In this document: in pieces, positions 1 to 11,266 of the stretch
Numbering within the stretch: the first letter of the stretch is position 1
Layout of the letters: each line of letters begins with the position of its first letter
The notes under the pieces: generated by a model
What the model saw: only the letters and a program-made list of their open reading frames with translations
Databases searched by the model: none
What the model was told of the DNA's origin: nothing
Assembly: GCF_901709675.1 (NCBI RefSeq)
Contig: NC_051087.1
Span: forward strand, 5,103,001 to 5,167,000
DNA length: 64,000 bases
From: Syngnathus acus
Taxonomy: Eukaryota > Chordata > Actinopteri > Syngnathiformes > Syngnathidae
Reading direction: 5' to 3'
Translations under genes and position numbers: made by a program

Positions 1-638
1 AAATTGTATAAAAGTACGTTGCACTATGAATTCAACAAATATGAATATTTGCTCTAGTGAAAGTCAGTGGTGGTCAGAACCAGATTTATGAGAGAAGAGT
101 AAAATATGATGTGCAAAATTGGAGTCCTTCGAGATGCTGGCAACGGTTGTAATTCCTGTGATGCTTGAGTTGATATGATTAGGGAAGGTGAAGGGTTTAT
201 GAATGGAGAGCCGGATACCAAAATTACATACAGTACGCTTCAAACTTTCCGTTTTGTTTGTAACTCCATAAGGCATATAAAAAAATGTTTATGCAAATAG
301 GTCCCCGGGCCGGACTAAACTCCCTGGCGGGCCGGTTCCGGCCCGCGGGACGTACGTTTGGCAGAAGATTTAAGGCATTAAAAAAAAAAAAATTGCAGGA
401 TGACTCGGTCTGAACAGTCACACTTAACCGTAGAGCAGCTCTCGAGTCTCCCGAGAGTGAGCGTCTAATCTGACTTTCGTTGAGCTGTGGCGGTCTTTTA
501 ACCCGGGTTAAAGGCCTATACATTTCAATAGCTGGCAAAAAAAAATACAAATTTGCAAAACAATTACGTACTTACAAGTTGCTTCTTTCTAACCGCTACT
601 TCCGCCCCCAAGCTCTATTTTCTTTTCTTTTTATTCAG
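1..638. other. Intron of hmgxb4, no coding sequence seen
   Basis: This stretch precedes the first recognisable hmgxb4 exon and ends in a pyrimidine-rich acceptor (TTTTTATTCAG, ending at 638). I see no exon in it. Around 300-362 there is a GC-rich patch (GGCGGGCCGG followed by CCGGCCCGCGGG) resembling the terminal part of common fish hAT-like repeats. Short A runs occur near 380 and 538. Confidence 0.6.
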
Positions 639-1817
639 GCACAACAGCGGACGACCGTGAACTTGACCCAGAGCTTCAAGACCAGTTCCAGGAGAAGAGA
701 ATTGCCATTCTGGTAAACACCAAAAAGGTTATTGTGATGTGATGATTGATTGAGGTTAGTGATCTGATCACCGATCACACATTTTTTTCTCATGGCTCCA
801 GTCACACCTGTGATTTGTTTTTGTTAGATGTAATATCCATATTTGTTGGGGGAAATAAAATAGACTAAATTGGTGCAACACTTCAGGGCAAACTGTTTTC
901 ATGCATGGTGTCGCGAATGGCTAAAGGGGTACCTGTGACATTTTTTTCTTTATGCAAATGATGATGGCAATCAAAAAGAAAACCAATTTAAACATCTCAA
1001 AATGAACCGTCATATCAGGCTGAGTTGATGCAGTCATGATTGTGAACACTAGAGGTCAGTAAAGTTCCCCTAATTCTATGGTCGGTTTTTTTTTCCTTTC
1101 TTCAAACTTTCTGCTCAGGAACTTGTAAGTTCTGTTATGGAGTTTCTCAATGACAAGCCCAACGAGGTAGACTGCAGGCCTCACCCCTTCATGACTGCTC
1201 CTGGTTCAGCGACATCCATCACCACCAAGCCCGCGTTGAGTCTGGCTGTGGCCGGGCCCTCGAGTGACAGAGCTGCTGCGTCAATGCGTAGACCCGTGGG
1301 ATCGCTATGGGGCGAGATGGAATCTCAGAACCCTGCCTGCTTTGATCCAGCGAATGCCGCTGCACACCTACACCTGCTCGGAGAAGCCTTGGGCCTGATT
1401 GGTCACCTTCTTAAGGGGACAAAGGTCAGTACATTCCTCCTGAGCAGACACAATTTGACTGAGTGGCGACCAGTCCAGGGTGGAGTCAGCCTTTCATCCA
1501 CCGTGAGCTAGCATAACCTGCAGCCTCCCAAATAGTCGTACAGAAAACAAACAGATGCATAGTCACTTGCGTGTTCCCAGAAATCAGTGTGTGTGTCCAC
1601 AAGCTTGTTTCTACTCTTGGACTCTCTGCTGTGTGGGCTTGCTCCATTGATGTGCCTCACCTCACATATACCAGAGCTACATCAGTGCACAGACAACGTG
1701 CTGGTAAACAATATGGAACATATACACGAGTACACTATGCATGCTCTGCTGATTATTTGTTTTCTTTCAAAGGATTCCACTCTGGAAAACATTGCCTACA
1801 TCATGCCAGGATTTTGA
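639..1817 (+). CDS. hmgxb4: HMG-box containing protein 4, C-terminal exons (partial)
   Basis: Four exons carry the C-terminal part of HMGXB4, a nuclear HMG-box protein linked to chromatin remodelling and Wnt signalling; the HMG box lies outside the window. Exons: 639-712, 1119-1424, 1581-1703, 1773-1817 (stop TGA). All junctions are GT-AG and phases agree; the last intron is only 69 bp. Recognition rests on the conserved C-terminus: the block AAHLHLLGEALGLIGHLL, then LLLDSLLCGLAPLMCLTSH, and the terminal motif NIAYIMPGF, which closely matches the vertebrate family ending in NIAYIMPGL. A polyadenylation signal follows at 1918. The call comes from remembered family sequence and was not checked by alignment. 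Confidence 0.85.
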
Positions 1818-1917
1818 ACGAATCCACCGGCAGAACTTTATGTTTGTACGTAATGAATGACAAGTCATGGTGACAAGGTTATTATATTTATTGGAAGAAC
1901 ATGTGTTGAATACCTTA

Positions 1918-1923
1918 AATAAA
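1918..1923 (+). promoter_or_regulatory. Polyadenylation signal of hmgxb4
   Basis: Canonical AATAAA about 100 bases after the hmgxb4 stop codon, on the same strand and with a plausible spacing for a short 3' UTR. Confidence 0.65.
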
Positions 1924-3070
1924 TTCACCATATAACTGGCGCTTCAATAGTTTGAATGCTTTATTGCATAACCTTGCATGTACCATTTATTGACGATTCC
2001 AAATTGTCAGTCATGGTGTCACATTTCCAAACGCTCGCAGTTCTGTTGTACAAATCGAAACATTCCAATGACAAAAATATTCAGACATTTATTGAAGTGG
2101 GGCAATTATAAAACAGCAGTTTTCTGGGTGTGGTGAAAGTGCCCCGGGATACACCTCCCGCCTCCGCCTTGTTGAGGAATGTCAAGCAGACTGTGGAACC
2201 TGTTATACACACACACACAACAATCGCAATGTCTTCAACTTGGGAGTGGTGAAACGACAAATGTGCGATTCCTCTGTTATGCAAGCCGTTACCTGGGAGT
2301 TGACACACACCGGACTGGTGTGGATGAGACACACGCTTATGTACCTGCAGGTTCGAACCACAAGACGATAGCGCCGAAAGCTGACTTTACAATCTCGCAT
2401 TTGAGTGAGGTAACTTTGATTTTGTGCTTGTCGTGTCACGTCTAAAAGTTATTTGTAAAGCTTTCTGGTCCGGTTGGTTTGAGATTCTTGAACATGTGTG
2501 TTGGGACGAGAATGAAAAGTTAGTTTTTTTAAATTATGACAATCTAGTGTAATTATGATTTATGTAGCAATATGTAAAAATGTACTATAGTGGATATTCC
2601 ACAGCTGAACAAGTTTGTCATTGCGCAATATGCCTGACCTTGGAAAAGCTGGATTGAAGCCCATACTTCTTTTGCTTTCGTTGCGGTTCCGATTTGTAAC
2701 TTTCCGTGTGTTTGCATGAGTCTGTATGAATAAAGTTGTGGTAGAATGCAGTCAAGCAGGCCTGGCAAGTTGTTGCACATTTTAACTGAATTAAAAAAAA
2801 AAAAGAAAGAATACAACTGGGGGGACTGTTTGTCCAAACTCATGCGTGAAGGAGGACTTTAACTATGTAGCCGTTCATAACGTGGAATGATTCAATGGTC
2901 ATAAATGACCTCACCTCTACTGTCGATCACTGAATTGCTTGAAAAAGTTACGCTGTCCAGTATTTCAAAATTTTTTTTTTCAGTTGCTCTTTCCAGCCAT
3001 TCATAATAGAAAAACCAGAAAGCATCACAGAGCGCTCCAACTCAACACCGTGTGTTTTCATCCTCCAGCC
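1924..3070. other. Intergenic, hmgxb4 to GIMAP-like gene
   Basis: No supported gene. A short CA run lies near 2208-2220. Reading frames here are short and lack recognisable domains. The stretch just before 3071 has pyrimidine-rich AG sites (near 2982 and 3068) that could join an upstream 5' UTR exon to the start of the next gene. Confidence 0.6.
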
Positions 3071-6000
3071 ATGAGCAGCCAAGCGCAGCACTACGGCTCG
3101 ACGCAACCGGAGCTGAGGTTGGTGCTGCTGGGCAACATCGGATGCGGCAAGACGTCGTCGGCCGACACCATCCTGAGCCAGCTGACGGATTTCTCCGCGG
3201 CGAGTCCCCGCAGCATCCAGCTGCGCAAGGACTTTGCCGAGGGCAGGATGGTGACCCTGGTCGAGGCCCCCAGGTGGTACTGGAACGGCCTGGAAATGGA
3301 CGAGGGCGTCAAGAAGGAGACGGTGCGAGCCGTGGCCCTTCTGGAGCCCGGTCCTCATGCCGTTCTATTGCTGGTGCCTATCAGCCAGTTCACTGAGGTT
3401 GGTTCCATGATGAAGCGCCTTACTACACACTTTTTGGGAGTGGAAACTCAATTCTTTTGTTTCTTCAAACTAGATGGACGCCCAAGTGCCTACACAGTTG
3501 CAGCAAGTGTTTGGAAAAGAAGTTCTGGAGCACACCATGGTGCTACTGACCTGCGGCGATTATCTCATAGGAAGAACCGTGGAAGTGAGTGCCGATGCGG
3601 ACTTTGAAGAAGTCTGTCTGACATTTTCTCTTGATTTTAGGAAGAGCTCCTTGACATGAAGCTGTCAGACACATGACTCGGTTGCTTATCATATTTCAAA
3701 ACACATCTGAGGTTACTTTCTTTCCTACAAATATGTATTTAATCTGCAGGAATACCTTCTCAAGGAGAATCCTGGTCTGAGGCAAATGATCGGGCTATGC
3801 GGGGGGCGCTACCATGTCATCAATAACCGTCAGCGGCAGGACCGGACCCAAGTTCGGGAGCTTCTGAACAAGGTAGAAGGAGACTGGGTGAGGGTGGGAC
3901 ATAGAGATTGTTTATTTCTTTCATCATTGTGAGTCCCCTTGTTACTCGAAAGGAGGGATTGTCAACCGGTGGTCCTCTAGTGGTCTGTGGCGGTATAGCA
4001 GGTGGTCCGCAAAATTGGAAAGAGCAAATAAGAGACCAAGCTGCAGTTACACCTACTGTACACTAGTGGGCACACACATAATGCGTATCGCTTGGGCCTG
4101 TTCTAAAAATAGCTCACCAACCATGGTACATTGCACTTTTCGAGGAAATTTTTATATGATCCTTTGAAAATGTAATATAATCGAAAGTAAATTGCTGTAT
4201 ATTGACACTTAGCTTGCGCTACCTTGTTAAATCTCTATATATTGTGCTAAATCGATTTCATGATCCGTGTCTTCACACAGATGAGTATTAGTGATGATTA
4301 AGAATTACAAAATACACATTATTAGATAATCAAACTGAGAGCTACTTCTCTCACCTTGTGCCCCCTGCTGTATGTCATACATCACTCGACCGGTTTCAGG
4401 TTGCTTTATAATTGAATGTATTATTTTGAGTGTAAGCAAGTCTGACACTTGGAATCCCGTCTAGAGTGAATGTGACATTTAACTGTGTCTGCCAGTATGT
4501 GTTTGATTGACTGAAATGAGATATTATCTCCTCTGTCTTTTGTGTAACAGGTGGAGGACATGGTGAGCAAAAGCGGGGTGTTCTCCCTCAAAACAAAAGA
4601 GGAGAGGGAAATGGAGGAGCGCGTGCAGCAGAGGAAGAGAGAGCTGATGGAAAAATTCCGGATGCAAAAGGAAGAGAAAAGGGAAGCCTTCGCGTCCAGC
4701 TACACACCAAACGTTGACACGGCGAGGAGTGTCGAGAGAGTCGAGTCATACAGAGATGCTTGGGAGAGGAGGAGAGAAGACGAGATGGACAACGTCAATG
4801 GAGGAGTGTCTGAGGTGATTCAGTCTCGTCCGGCACCAGGAGGCTGGCACTCGGGCCGAATTGATGATCAGGAGGAGAGACTTTCATCCAGACTCAATGC
4901 AGGTAGGCAGCTAATAAAATGAAAAAACACAACAACAAACATAATAACTTGACAAGTTGACGAGTTTGTGAGATGCCTGTTGAGAAATTATTCTATTTGG
5001 CCTTTAGATGGAGCTAGACTCTCACAAATGATGAATGAACAAACCGGACCAAAAGTCGTTTCCACTCGTAAGACGCAGTCACGCACGCATGGCTGATGTT
5101 TACAACGGCTGATGAGTTGCTTATTAAGCCATTTGTCTCAGTCCATCACAGAATCAACAGCTTTGAGGAGACTTCCCCTGAGGCCTATCCCACCTCCTTC
5201 TCTGATACCCCGGCCTCCGTCTATGACCCCGTCCTTGCCACAACCCGCGTGTCCTCGCCATCCTCTCCGGAGCTGCGTTTAGTATTGATCGGACGATCCG
5301 GAGCGGGGAAAAGTGCGGCTGGCAACGCTATCCTGGGCCACGATGTGTTTGAGTCCAGGCCTGACAGTCTGATCGCCATCACTCAGGAGTGCGTCAAGAA
5401 GAAAGCAGTCGTTGCTGGAAGAAGGGCCAGTATTATTTTTATTTGAATTTTGTGATTATTTCTGCAAATTCATGGGCTCTGACCACACCAAAAATGTCAA
5501 GCTTTTCTGTTTACAATAGTTATGTTCCAGTCTACACCAGAAAAATCAGAATGCTGGGAAAATGAATTAATTTCCAAAATAAAGAACAAAATTCAATTTG
5601 GAAGCCACCCCAAGAAATCCAGGAAATAGTAAGACCATAATTTGCTTCATCTCCTCCTCTCCCATAGGTGGCAGTAGTGGACACCCCAGACTGGTTCCAC
5701 TCGGAACGTACCCCCGATGAGGTGCGATCTCAGATCTCCTCTTGCGTGGCCCTGTCCAGTCCGGGTCCCCACGCCTTCCTCCTGTGCGTCCCAACGGACC
5801 AGCCGGCCAAGATGGAGCTGCAGGCCCTCTGCGCCCTGGAGACCGTCTTTGGGCCGGATGTCGTCGGGAAACACACGCTGGTCCTCTTCACGCACGCCGA
5901 TCTTCTGAGGAAGAGCGGGAAGGCCGGCAGAGACGACATCGAGACGTATATCGCGACTCGACGTGATGATTTATTAAAATTGGTGGAGAAATGCGGGGAC

Positions 6001-7164
6001 AGGTTCCATGTGCTGGATAGAGGCGGTCACGGGGGAAATGTGGAGGAGCTCCTGGAGAAGGTGGAGCAGATAGTGACCGAGGCCGGGGGGGAGTGTTACT
6101 CCAGCCCCGCTTTCCAAGAGGCCGAGAGCCGAGTGAGGGAGATGCAGGCCGAGATCGCGAGGGAAAGGAGACGGCAGAAGCAAGAGGAAGAATGCCTCGG
6201 CGAGCAGTTTCGGGGGGAGAGGCGCTCCCTCTATCCTTACATGCAGACCGTGGCCGAGGCCGAAGAGGAAGTGAGAGAGGAAGAGGTTGAGAAAACACGA
6301 GCCGAGGCCGAGAGGAGTGTTAGCACCATGAATATTGAGAGCCTTCCGCCGATTACCATGGCATACTTGTCCCCTTCAATGTTCCAGTCCATGAGGGAAA
6401 GAGTGCAGTCGAACGCAAAGATGTTGCCCAAGCTGTTTTCTGTCAGCTCGGTGTGGGTCAACGATGGTGCCAAGAAGGTGATGGGCAGTTCGGTGTGGGG
6501 CTCGGTGGGCAGCGGCGCACAGAACGTACAGAAGACGGTGGCCCAAAGTCCCGTGTGGGGGAAGGTGGGCGCTCAAGCCGGGCATGTCTCCAAGCTAGTG
6601 GGAGACAGACTCCCCAAGGTGGTGGTAGATGGCTCCAGCTGGGTCGGCTCCGGAGCCAAAGTCGTGGCGGACGGCTCCATGCGTGTCGGATCCGGGATTG
6701 GAAGCAGAGCGAAGGTTGTGGCCCAGAGTCCCGTGTGGGGAAAGGTTGGCTCCGGCGCCAAACTGGTGGCTGACGGTTCAGTGCGACTCGGAACCGGACT
6801 AGGTGCCGGAGCAAAGAAGGTGGCCCAGAGTCCAGTGTGGGGCAAGATGGGCTCTGGGGCCAAAGCGGGTGCCAAAATAGTCAGCGAGAGCTCATTGTGG
6901 CAGAAAACGGTGGCCAACGCCAAAAAGGTGCCGAAGCTCGTCATCGTGGGCGCATTGCTGGGGCTGGCGCTGGGAGTGTTTTTGGCGGGGGCCATCGGCG
7001 GAGCTGTGGGGGCCGTCGGCGGTTCTGCGGCCACTGAGTTGGGCAGGCGAAGGTTTGCCAAGAAAAGCACGCCGGAAAAGGCCGTGAGTAACATTGATAG
7101 GCGAGTGAACGACACGGTCGAGTCACTGGTCAGACAAGGAGACAAAGTCATGAAAACGGAATGA
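3071..7164 (+). CDS. Tandem double-AIG1 (GIMAP-like) GTPase with repeated C-terminal tail
   Basis: Seven-exon model, 917 residues: 3071-3397, 3474-3584, 3750-3872, 4551-4902, 5008-5067, 5142-5425, 5668-7164. Domain 1 (about residues 14-185) has a P-loop GNIGCGKT (21-28) and the AIG1 'LLEPGPHAVLLLVP' box, but the switch-II site reads EAPRW instead of DTPG, so it may be catalytically degenerate. A charged linker (about 199-236) looks coiled-coil. Domain 2 has P-loop GRSGAGKS (375-382), DTPDWF (424-429), the conserved box SSPGPHAFLLCVP and G4 THAD (494-497). A second charged helix follows, then about 175 residues of VWGKVGSGAK-type repeats, a Gly/Ala-rich hydrophobic segment (about 843-875) and a basic tail. 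GIMAPs are lymphoid or membrane-associated GTPases, and this role is inferred. All junctions are GT-AG except that exon 6 lacks a GT donor; a GC donor at 5426 keeps frame. The gene could be two fused paralogues. Confidence 0.8.
4358..4371 (-). promoter_or_regulatory. CTCF-like motif in GIMAP-like intron 3
   Basis: On the minus strand this reads ACAGCAGGGGGCAC, agreeing with the CTCF core consensus at 13 of 14 positions by my count. Sequence match only; occupancy is unknown. Confidence 0.35.
6440..6910 (+). repeat. In-frame degenerate tandem repeats in the GIMAP-like tail
   Basis: The coding sequence repeats the peptide motif VAQSPVWGKVGSGAK with variants. VAQSPVWGK occurs three times, near 6540, 6720 and 6820, and SSVWGSVGSGAQ near 6490. 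Interspersed units read VVDGSSWVGSGAK, VVADGSMRVGSG and LVADGSVRLGTG. The repeats keep frame and end just before the hydrophobic segment, so they belong to the protein and are not an intergenic satellite. Confidence 0.85.
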
Positions 7165-7250
7165 AACAAATTGACCAAAGCATATTATGACAGTGGCCGT
7201 GGGTGTTTAGAGACTGTAAATAATGTGTACATATTGCGAAAAAATGTCAA

Positions 7251-7256
7251 AATAAA
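7251..7256 (+). promoter_or_regulatory. Polyadenylation signal of the GIMAP-like gene
   Basis: AATAAA about 86 bases after the stop codon at 7164, consistent with a short 3' UTR. Confidence 0.65.
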
Positions 7257-9068
7257 ATCGAGACATGGGAATAAATTAGGCCAGTTTTGTGGAATTGAGA
7301 TTGCGATTACAGGTCAGTGCGTTCGATAGTCTTTAGCCGAAAAGACATTTCTCGTACTGACCGCTCACCACACTGCATTCATAATTCACATTGCATTTTA
7401 AAAATAATTTTCATCTCTGAGTTTTACGACGCAATTGATGTCTAGATGTGTGCAATAGGTTTGAGTGAAATTGAAATGTTTGACGTATTATTGACTTGTG
7501 TGCATGATTAGAATAGAAATAAAAACATTTGATATTATCCTCTTGTTTTTTGTCACTATCTCTAACTGCAAATATAGCAAAGTCGTAAAATGCCTGCCAA
7601 TTAGTTCATTACAGTATTAGGCTGGTTAAAAGTTATGTAAACACAGTTTGGTCTGTTTGTATTTTGTTTTGTAGTTTGTTCCGGAGGCAGAAGGGTGGAG
7701 GTGCTGACCTTTTATCTTCAAGAGTCAGATTGGCCAACTTCACCCCTCTTGGCCTCCTGTAGATGAGGTAAACACACCACCGGCCCACAATGCAACAGAC
7801 TTTTTTTTTTTTTTTGATGGACCGGCTCAAAATTTGTTTATTTGAACAAAATTATGTTATGATTTAGGGTTGCAATGTTTAATGAAATGTATGAAAGACT
7901 TGTTTTCATTCATTTTGTTATGTTATTTATACATAATTACCTGAACAATGATTTGATCAAATTAAATATTTCACTAGTTTTATTATAATTTAAAGTGAAC
8001 AAATAAAGTGAACAATTATTTGATCACATTAAATATTTCACTAATTGTATTAGAATTTTATTTCATTAAATTTATTAAATATTTTAACACATTTAAAAAC
8101 AAACATCAGTCCTATTGTGGTCACTATTGTATTATTTACAATAAATTAATTCACCAAATATTTTTTGCGATTATCTTTACCAATGAATTGGATCAATTAT
8201 AAATGGCCCACTCGCATTGAGTATCCCACTCCTGTTTTGATGGGTAATTTCTTTTTCCTCAATACTTTTTTTTTTTTTTCCTGGTCTCCTTTTTTTGGTT
8301 TGGTGACCCCACCCCAATCAATGTGGTTTCGGGGTTGTGCAAACTTCCTGTTCTGTGGTCCAGAACATGGGTGCATAAGGCTTCCCAGAAAGAGCTTGGG
8401 ACGGTTTTCTGTCCACCCCTCGCAGCTTCCATGCAGTTGCCACATTAACGCCTCAACATATCCGATATGTATCAAGCCACCCCCACAAGGAAGCTAATGA
8501 ACAGCCCTGCCCAAGACATTAAATCCCATCTTGAACCACATCCTACATCTTGACACATTACCACACATTTACAGTTGCTGTGGTTACATAAATCCTTGCT
8601 GGTTGTCAAACAACACAATGACACACACACGCGCACACAAAAAAGTACCCCTGAAAAACATGACGGGATTATGATAAAGGTATTTTTCCCATGACTGCCA
8701 TTGTCACAATATAATGTCAGCAAATGGTAACATCCGGCTTAAGGTTGTCACGGCGCTTTTTTTTTTTTTTTTTAACCTACTATTTATAACTCATGTTATT
8801 AATCTGTTATCATCAGCACATAATCTGAAAAAAAATAGAACATTATTGTGTGAGCCAAGCCAGCAACACGAGCTCTAAACTGCCCTTAGTGCGTTTCAAA
8901 ACAAGCTTTCTTTCTTAGGATCAAATGTAACGCATTGCAACAAAAATGAATTGTGCAAACCGTAAAAAGTTTGCACTTTACTAAAAGATACACAACATAC
9001 AAGATGACTTTCATTTCTAATATGAGAGCGCGGTAGCAGAACAAGCGGTGGCTCGCTTCCTTTTGTTC
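7257..9068. other. Intergenic between two convergent genes
   Basis: The GIMAP-like gene (+) and lyl1 (-) converge here, so part of the right side is probably lyl1 3' UTR. The sequence is AT-rich at 7860-8170, with homopolymer T tracts near 7801, 8269 and 8758 and a short CA stretch near 8625. I found no coding exon. Confidence 0.6.
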
Positions 9069-11266
9069 TCACCGCTCTTCATTTGTAGCTGCCACCATTC
9101 TTATTTGACCTTTGACCTTGGCCAGAGTGCCACGTGTCACCACAGAGGTTTTTGTCCCAAAGCTGTCCTCGCTGTTCACGTCGCTGTCGCTACAGGAGCT
9201 GGTGGCCGAGCCCGCCAGCCGAATGGCCGAATCGGTGGAGTCTCGATTACGCCGGCAGGTTCTCGTTACCGCGGGACTGGTTGAAGGCGGGGAGGCGCCT
9301 TGGGATGGAGGAGGCGTGTCACACTGATAAAGAGGCTCCAGTTTGTTGTCCAGGCCGGACGAGTCCATCTTCCGTGGCTCATCCTCGTCCTCCTCAGGGT
9401 CCCTTCTCTCGTCCTGTGCTTGGTCGTCCAGCAGGGTGACCAGGAAGTTGATGTACTTGACCGCCAGACGCAGGATCTCATTCTTGCTCAGCTTTTTGTC
9501 AGGCGGATGCGTGGGGATGAGCTTCCGCAGTTCTGAGAAGGCGCCGTTCACGTTCTGCTGCCGCCAGCGCTCGCGGCTGTTGGTGAAAACGCGGCGGGCG
9601 ATTTTTTGAGGAGGACCGGCTGAACGCACACAAAAAAAAAGCCATCGGAAGATTAGAACTAAAGCAAGGCAGCTTTATTTATGTTGTGCATTTAGTCAAC
9701 GTACAGCATATATATTTTTTTGTATATACTCACAATCATGAATCTCCATCTCAAAGTGCGAGGAAGGTCTTCTCTTAACTCGGACGTTGGAAATGACACT
9801 GTAGCTTCCGCCAGAGGTGCCCAAGAAAGAACTGAAGGAAGAAAATAATCAGTAAAAAAAAAAAAACACCAAACACGAGAAAGGTGGATGTTGTTAGTTT
9901 GATTGGAGGCGTCATTGATTGCGAGCGCATCGTGGAGAATTTGAGGCCAGCCTAATAAAGGTCACTTAGTGGATGATTGAATGGATGACTCAATCGGACG
10001 AGGACAGACCAAGCAGTCGTACAGGGAGCTAATGTGCACAATTCTACCTCTGCTGTGAGAGAAAATCCTTTTTTGGAATCAGGAAGAGTTGCACAGTTGG
10101 TAAAGAGGAGCTGCCAGTTTTTTCTTGTCGCATTTAATTGTGCACATTTTTTATGATGTGAGTCTTCAAGTGTGATCAAATATAAAACATGGTTAAACAT
10201 GGAATGTAAAATTAAAAAGAATGTTTGGTTGAGAGCTTGATGGCTGAGTTGGTTTGCCTGGCTTACAGTTCTGAGAAAGTATGTATGTACCGTATTTTCC
10301 GGACTATAAGACTCACCTAAAAACCTAAACTTTTCTCAAAAGCCGACAGTGCGCCTTATAGTCCAATGCGCCTTATATATGGACCAAATTCCTAAATTTA
10401 AACTGGCCCGAAGCATTGTGTCATGAAATCAATCATAAGTGGCCCGCTGAAGATTATCAATCATGAATCAAAAAGACTATGAATCATTATTTTGTGATTA
10501 TAAAGTGACTTGTTGCGTCTGAAGTTGAAATTAAAAAGATAAAATGGAGAATGATTTGATGTGGATTAAAAATCTGACATGATGCATTAATGGTGCGCCT
10601 TATAGTCCAGTGTGCCTTATATAAGGACAAAGTTTTAAAATGGGCCAATCATTGAAGGTGCGCCTTATAGTCCGGTGCACCATATAGTCCGGAAAATACG
10701 GTATGTATGTATGTATGTCACCTGGAGTAGAATGGATGAGCAGAATGCAGGTACGTCTGAGGCAGCATGGATGGACCGCCTCCTCCACCGGACCCCGGCA
10801 AGGCTCCCGAACCATTGCCGGGCAGACAGGCCAGCTGAGTCCGACGCAGCTCCAAGTGAGGAGGCTTATTGGGAATGGGGTGCAGGGCGGTCAGCGGTGG
10901 GTTGGGGATGGCGAGAGGGGGCTTGCTATGGGCCAGGCTGATGACGGGGATGTGCGAAGGAAGTGACGATGATGAGGATGTACTTGAAGAAGGTCGAGGT
11001 GAGAGGGGACCCAGGTTGGTCTTTACCGGGAGCAGTGGCGGCGGGGATGCAATTGTTGGCGACTTGGTGGGGGAACCACTTGTTACCGGTCCTCCTTGAT
11101 GCCCTTCTGTCTCCATGACAACGGGCTCAATGCGTTCAGCGGTCAATACGGCCGTCTCTGTGTTTTCGCGGACCTCTTTGTCCTCTGAAGCGCACGACGG
11201 GGGCGAGGGACAGGGAAGGGGTTGAGGGGAAGTGTGCGGCTCTGAGGGGTTCATCCTCCCCATCAT
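9069..11266 (-). CDS. lyl1: bHLH transcription factor LYL1
   Basis: Three coding exons on the minus strand, 11266-10722, 9831-9734 and 9619-9069, give 397 residues; all junctions are GT-AG. LYL1 is the TAL1-related basic helix-loop-helix factor that pairs with E-proteins on E-boxes in haematopoietic and endothelial cells. The N-terminal exon carries [12 protein letters not shown], which resembles the LYL1 motif VPVISLGHSRPP. Exon 2 carries [13 protein letters not shown], typical of the TAL/LYL region before the bHLH. Exon 3 has the bHLH (about residues 220-275): [19 protein letters not shown], then [20 protein letters not shown]. The ARRVFTNS form favours LYL1 over TAL1, which has VRRIFTNS. 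Its place beside fdx2, s1pr5 and keap1 agrees with human 19p13. Intron 1 contains a MITE-like insertion ending 20 bases from the exon 1 donor. Confidence 0.9.
10290..10701. mobile_element. Palindromic MITE-like element, copy 1, in lyl1 intron 1
   Basis: The ends are perfect inverted repeats, CCGTATTTTCCGGAC at 10290 and its complement ending at 10701, flanked on both sides by TA. The interior has several imperfect copies of a 'GCGCCTTATAGTCC' phrase and no coding capacity. The family is widespread in fish as a non-autonomous DNA transposon; TA duplication suggests a Tc1/mariner-like or similar transposase. GTAT microsatellite flanks it. A short tRNA-SINE-like phrase (GATGGCTGAGTTGG) lies just upstream at about 10239-10278. 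Confidence 0.75.

Noticed and set aside
2347-2360. GGTTCGAACC, a tRNA B-box-like sequence
   Set aside because: No A-box at the right distance and no cloverleaf could be drawn on either strand.
5888-7178. Long minus-strand and shifted-frame open frames opposite the GIMAP-like exon 7
   Set aside because: They are shadows of GC-rich repeated coding sequence; only the plus-strand frame shows GTPase motifs.
8165-8497. Overlapping 92-110 codon frames downstream of lyl1
   Set aside because: Low-complexity Lys/Phe runs from T tracts; no domain and no conserved splice signals.
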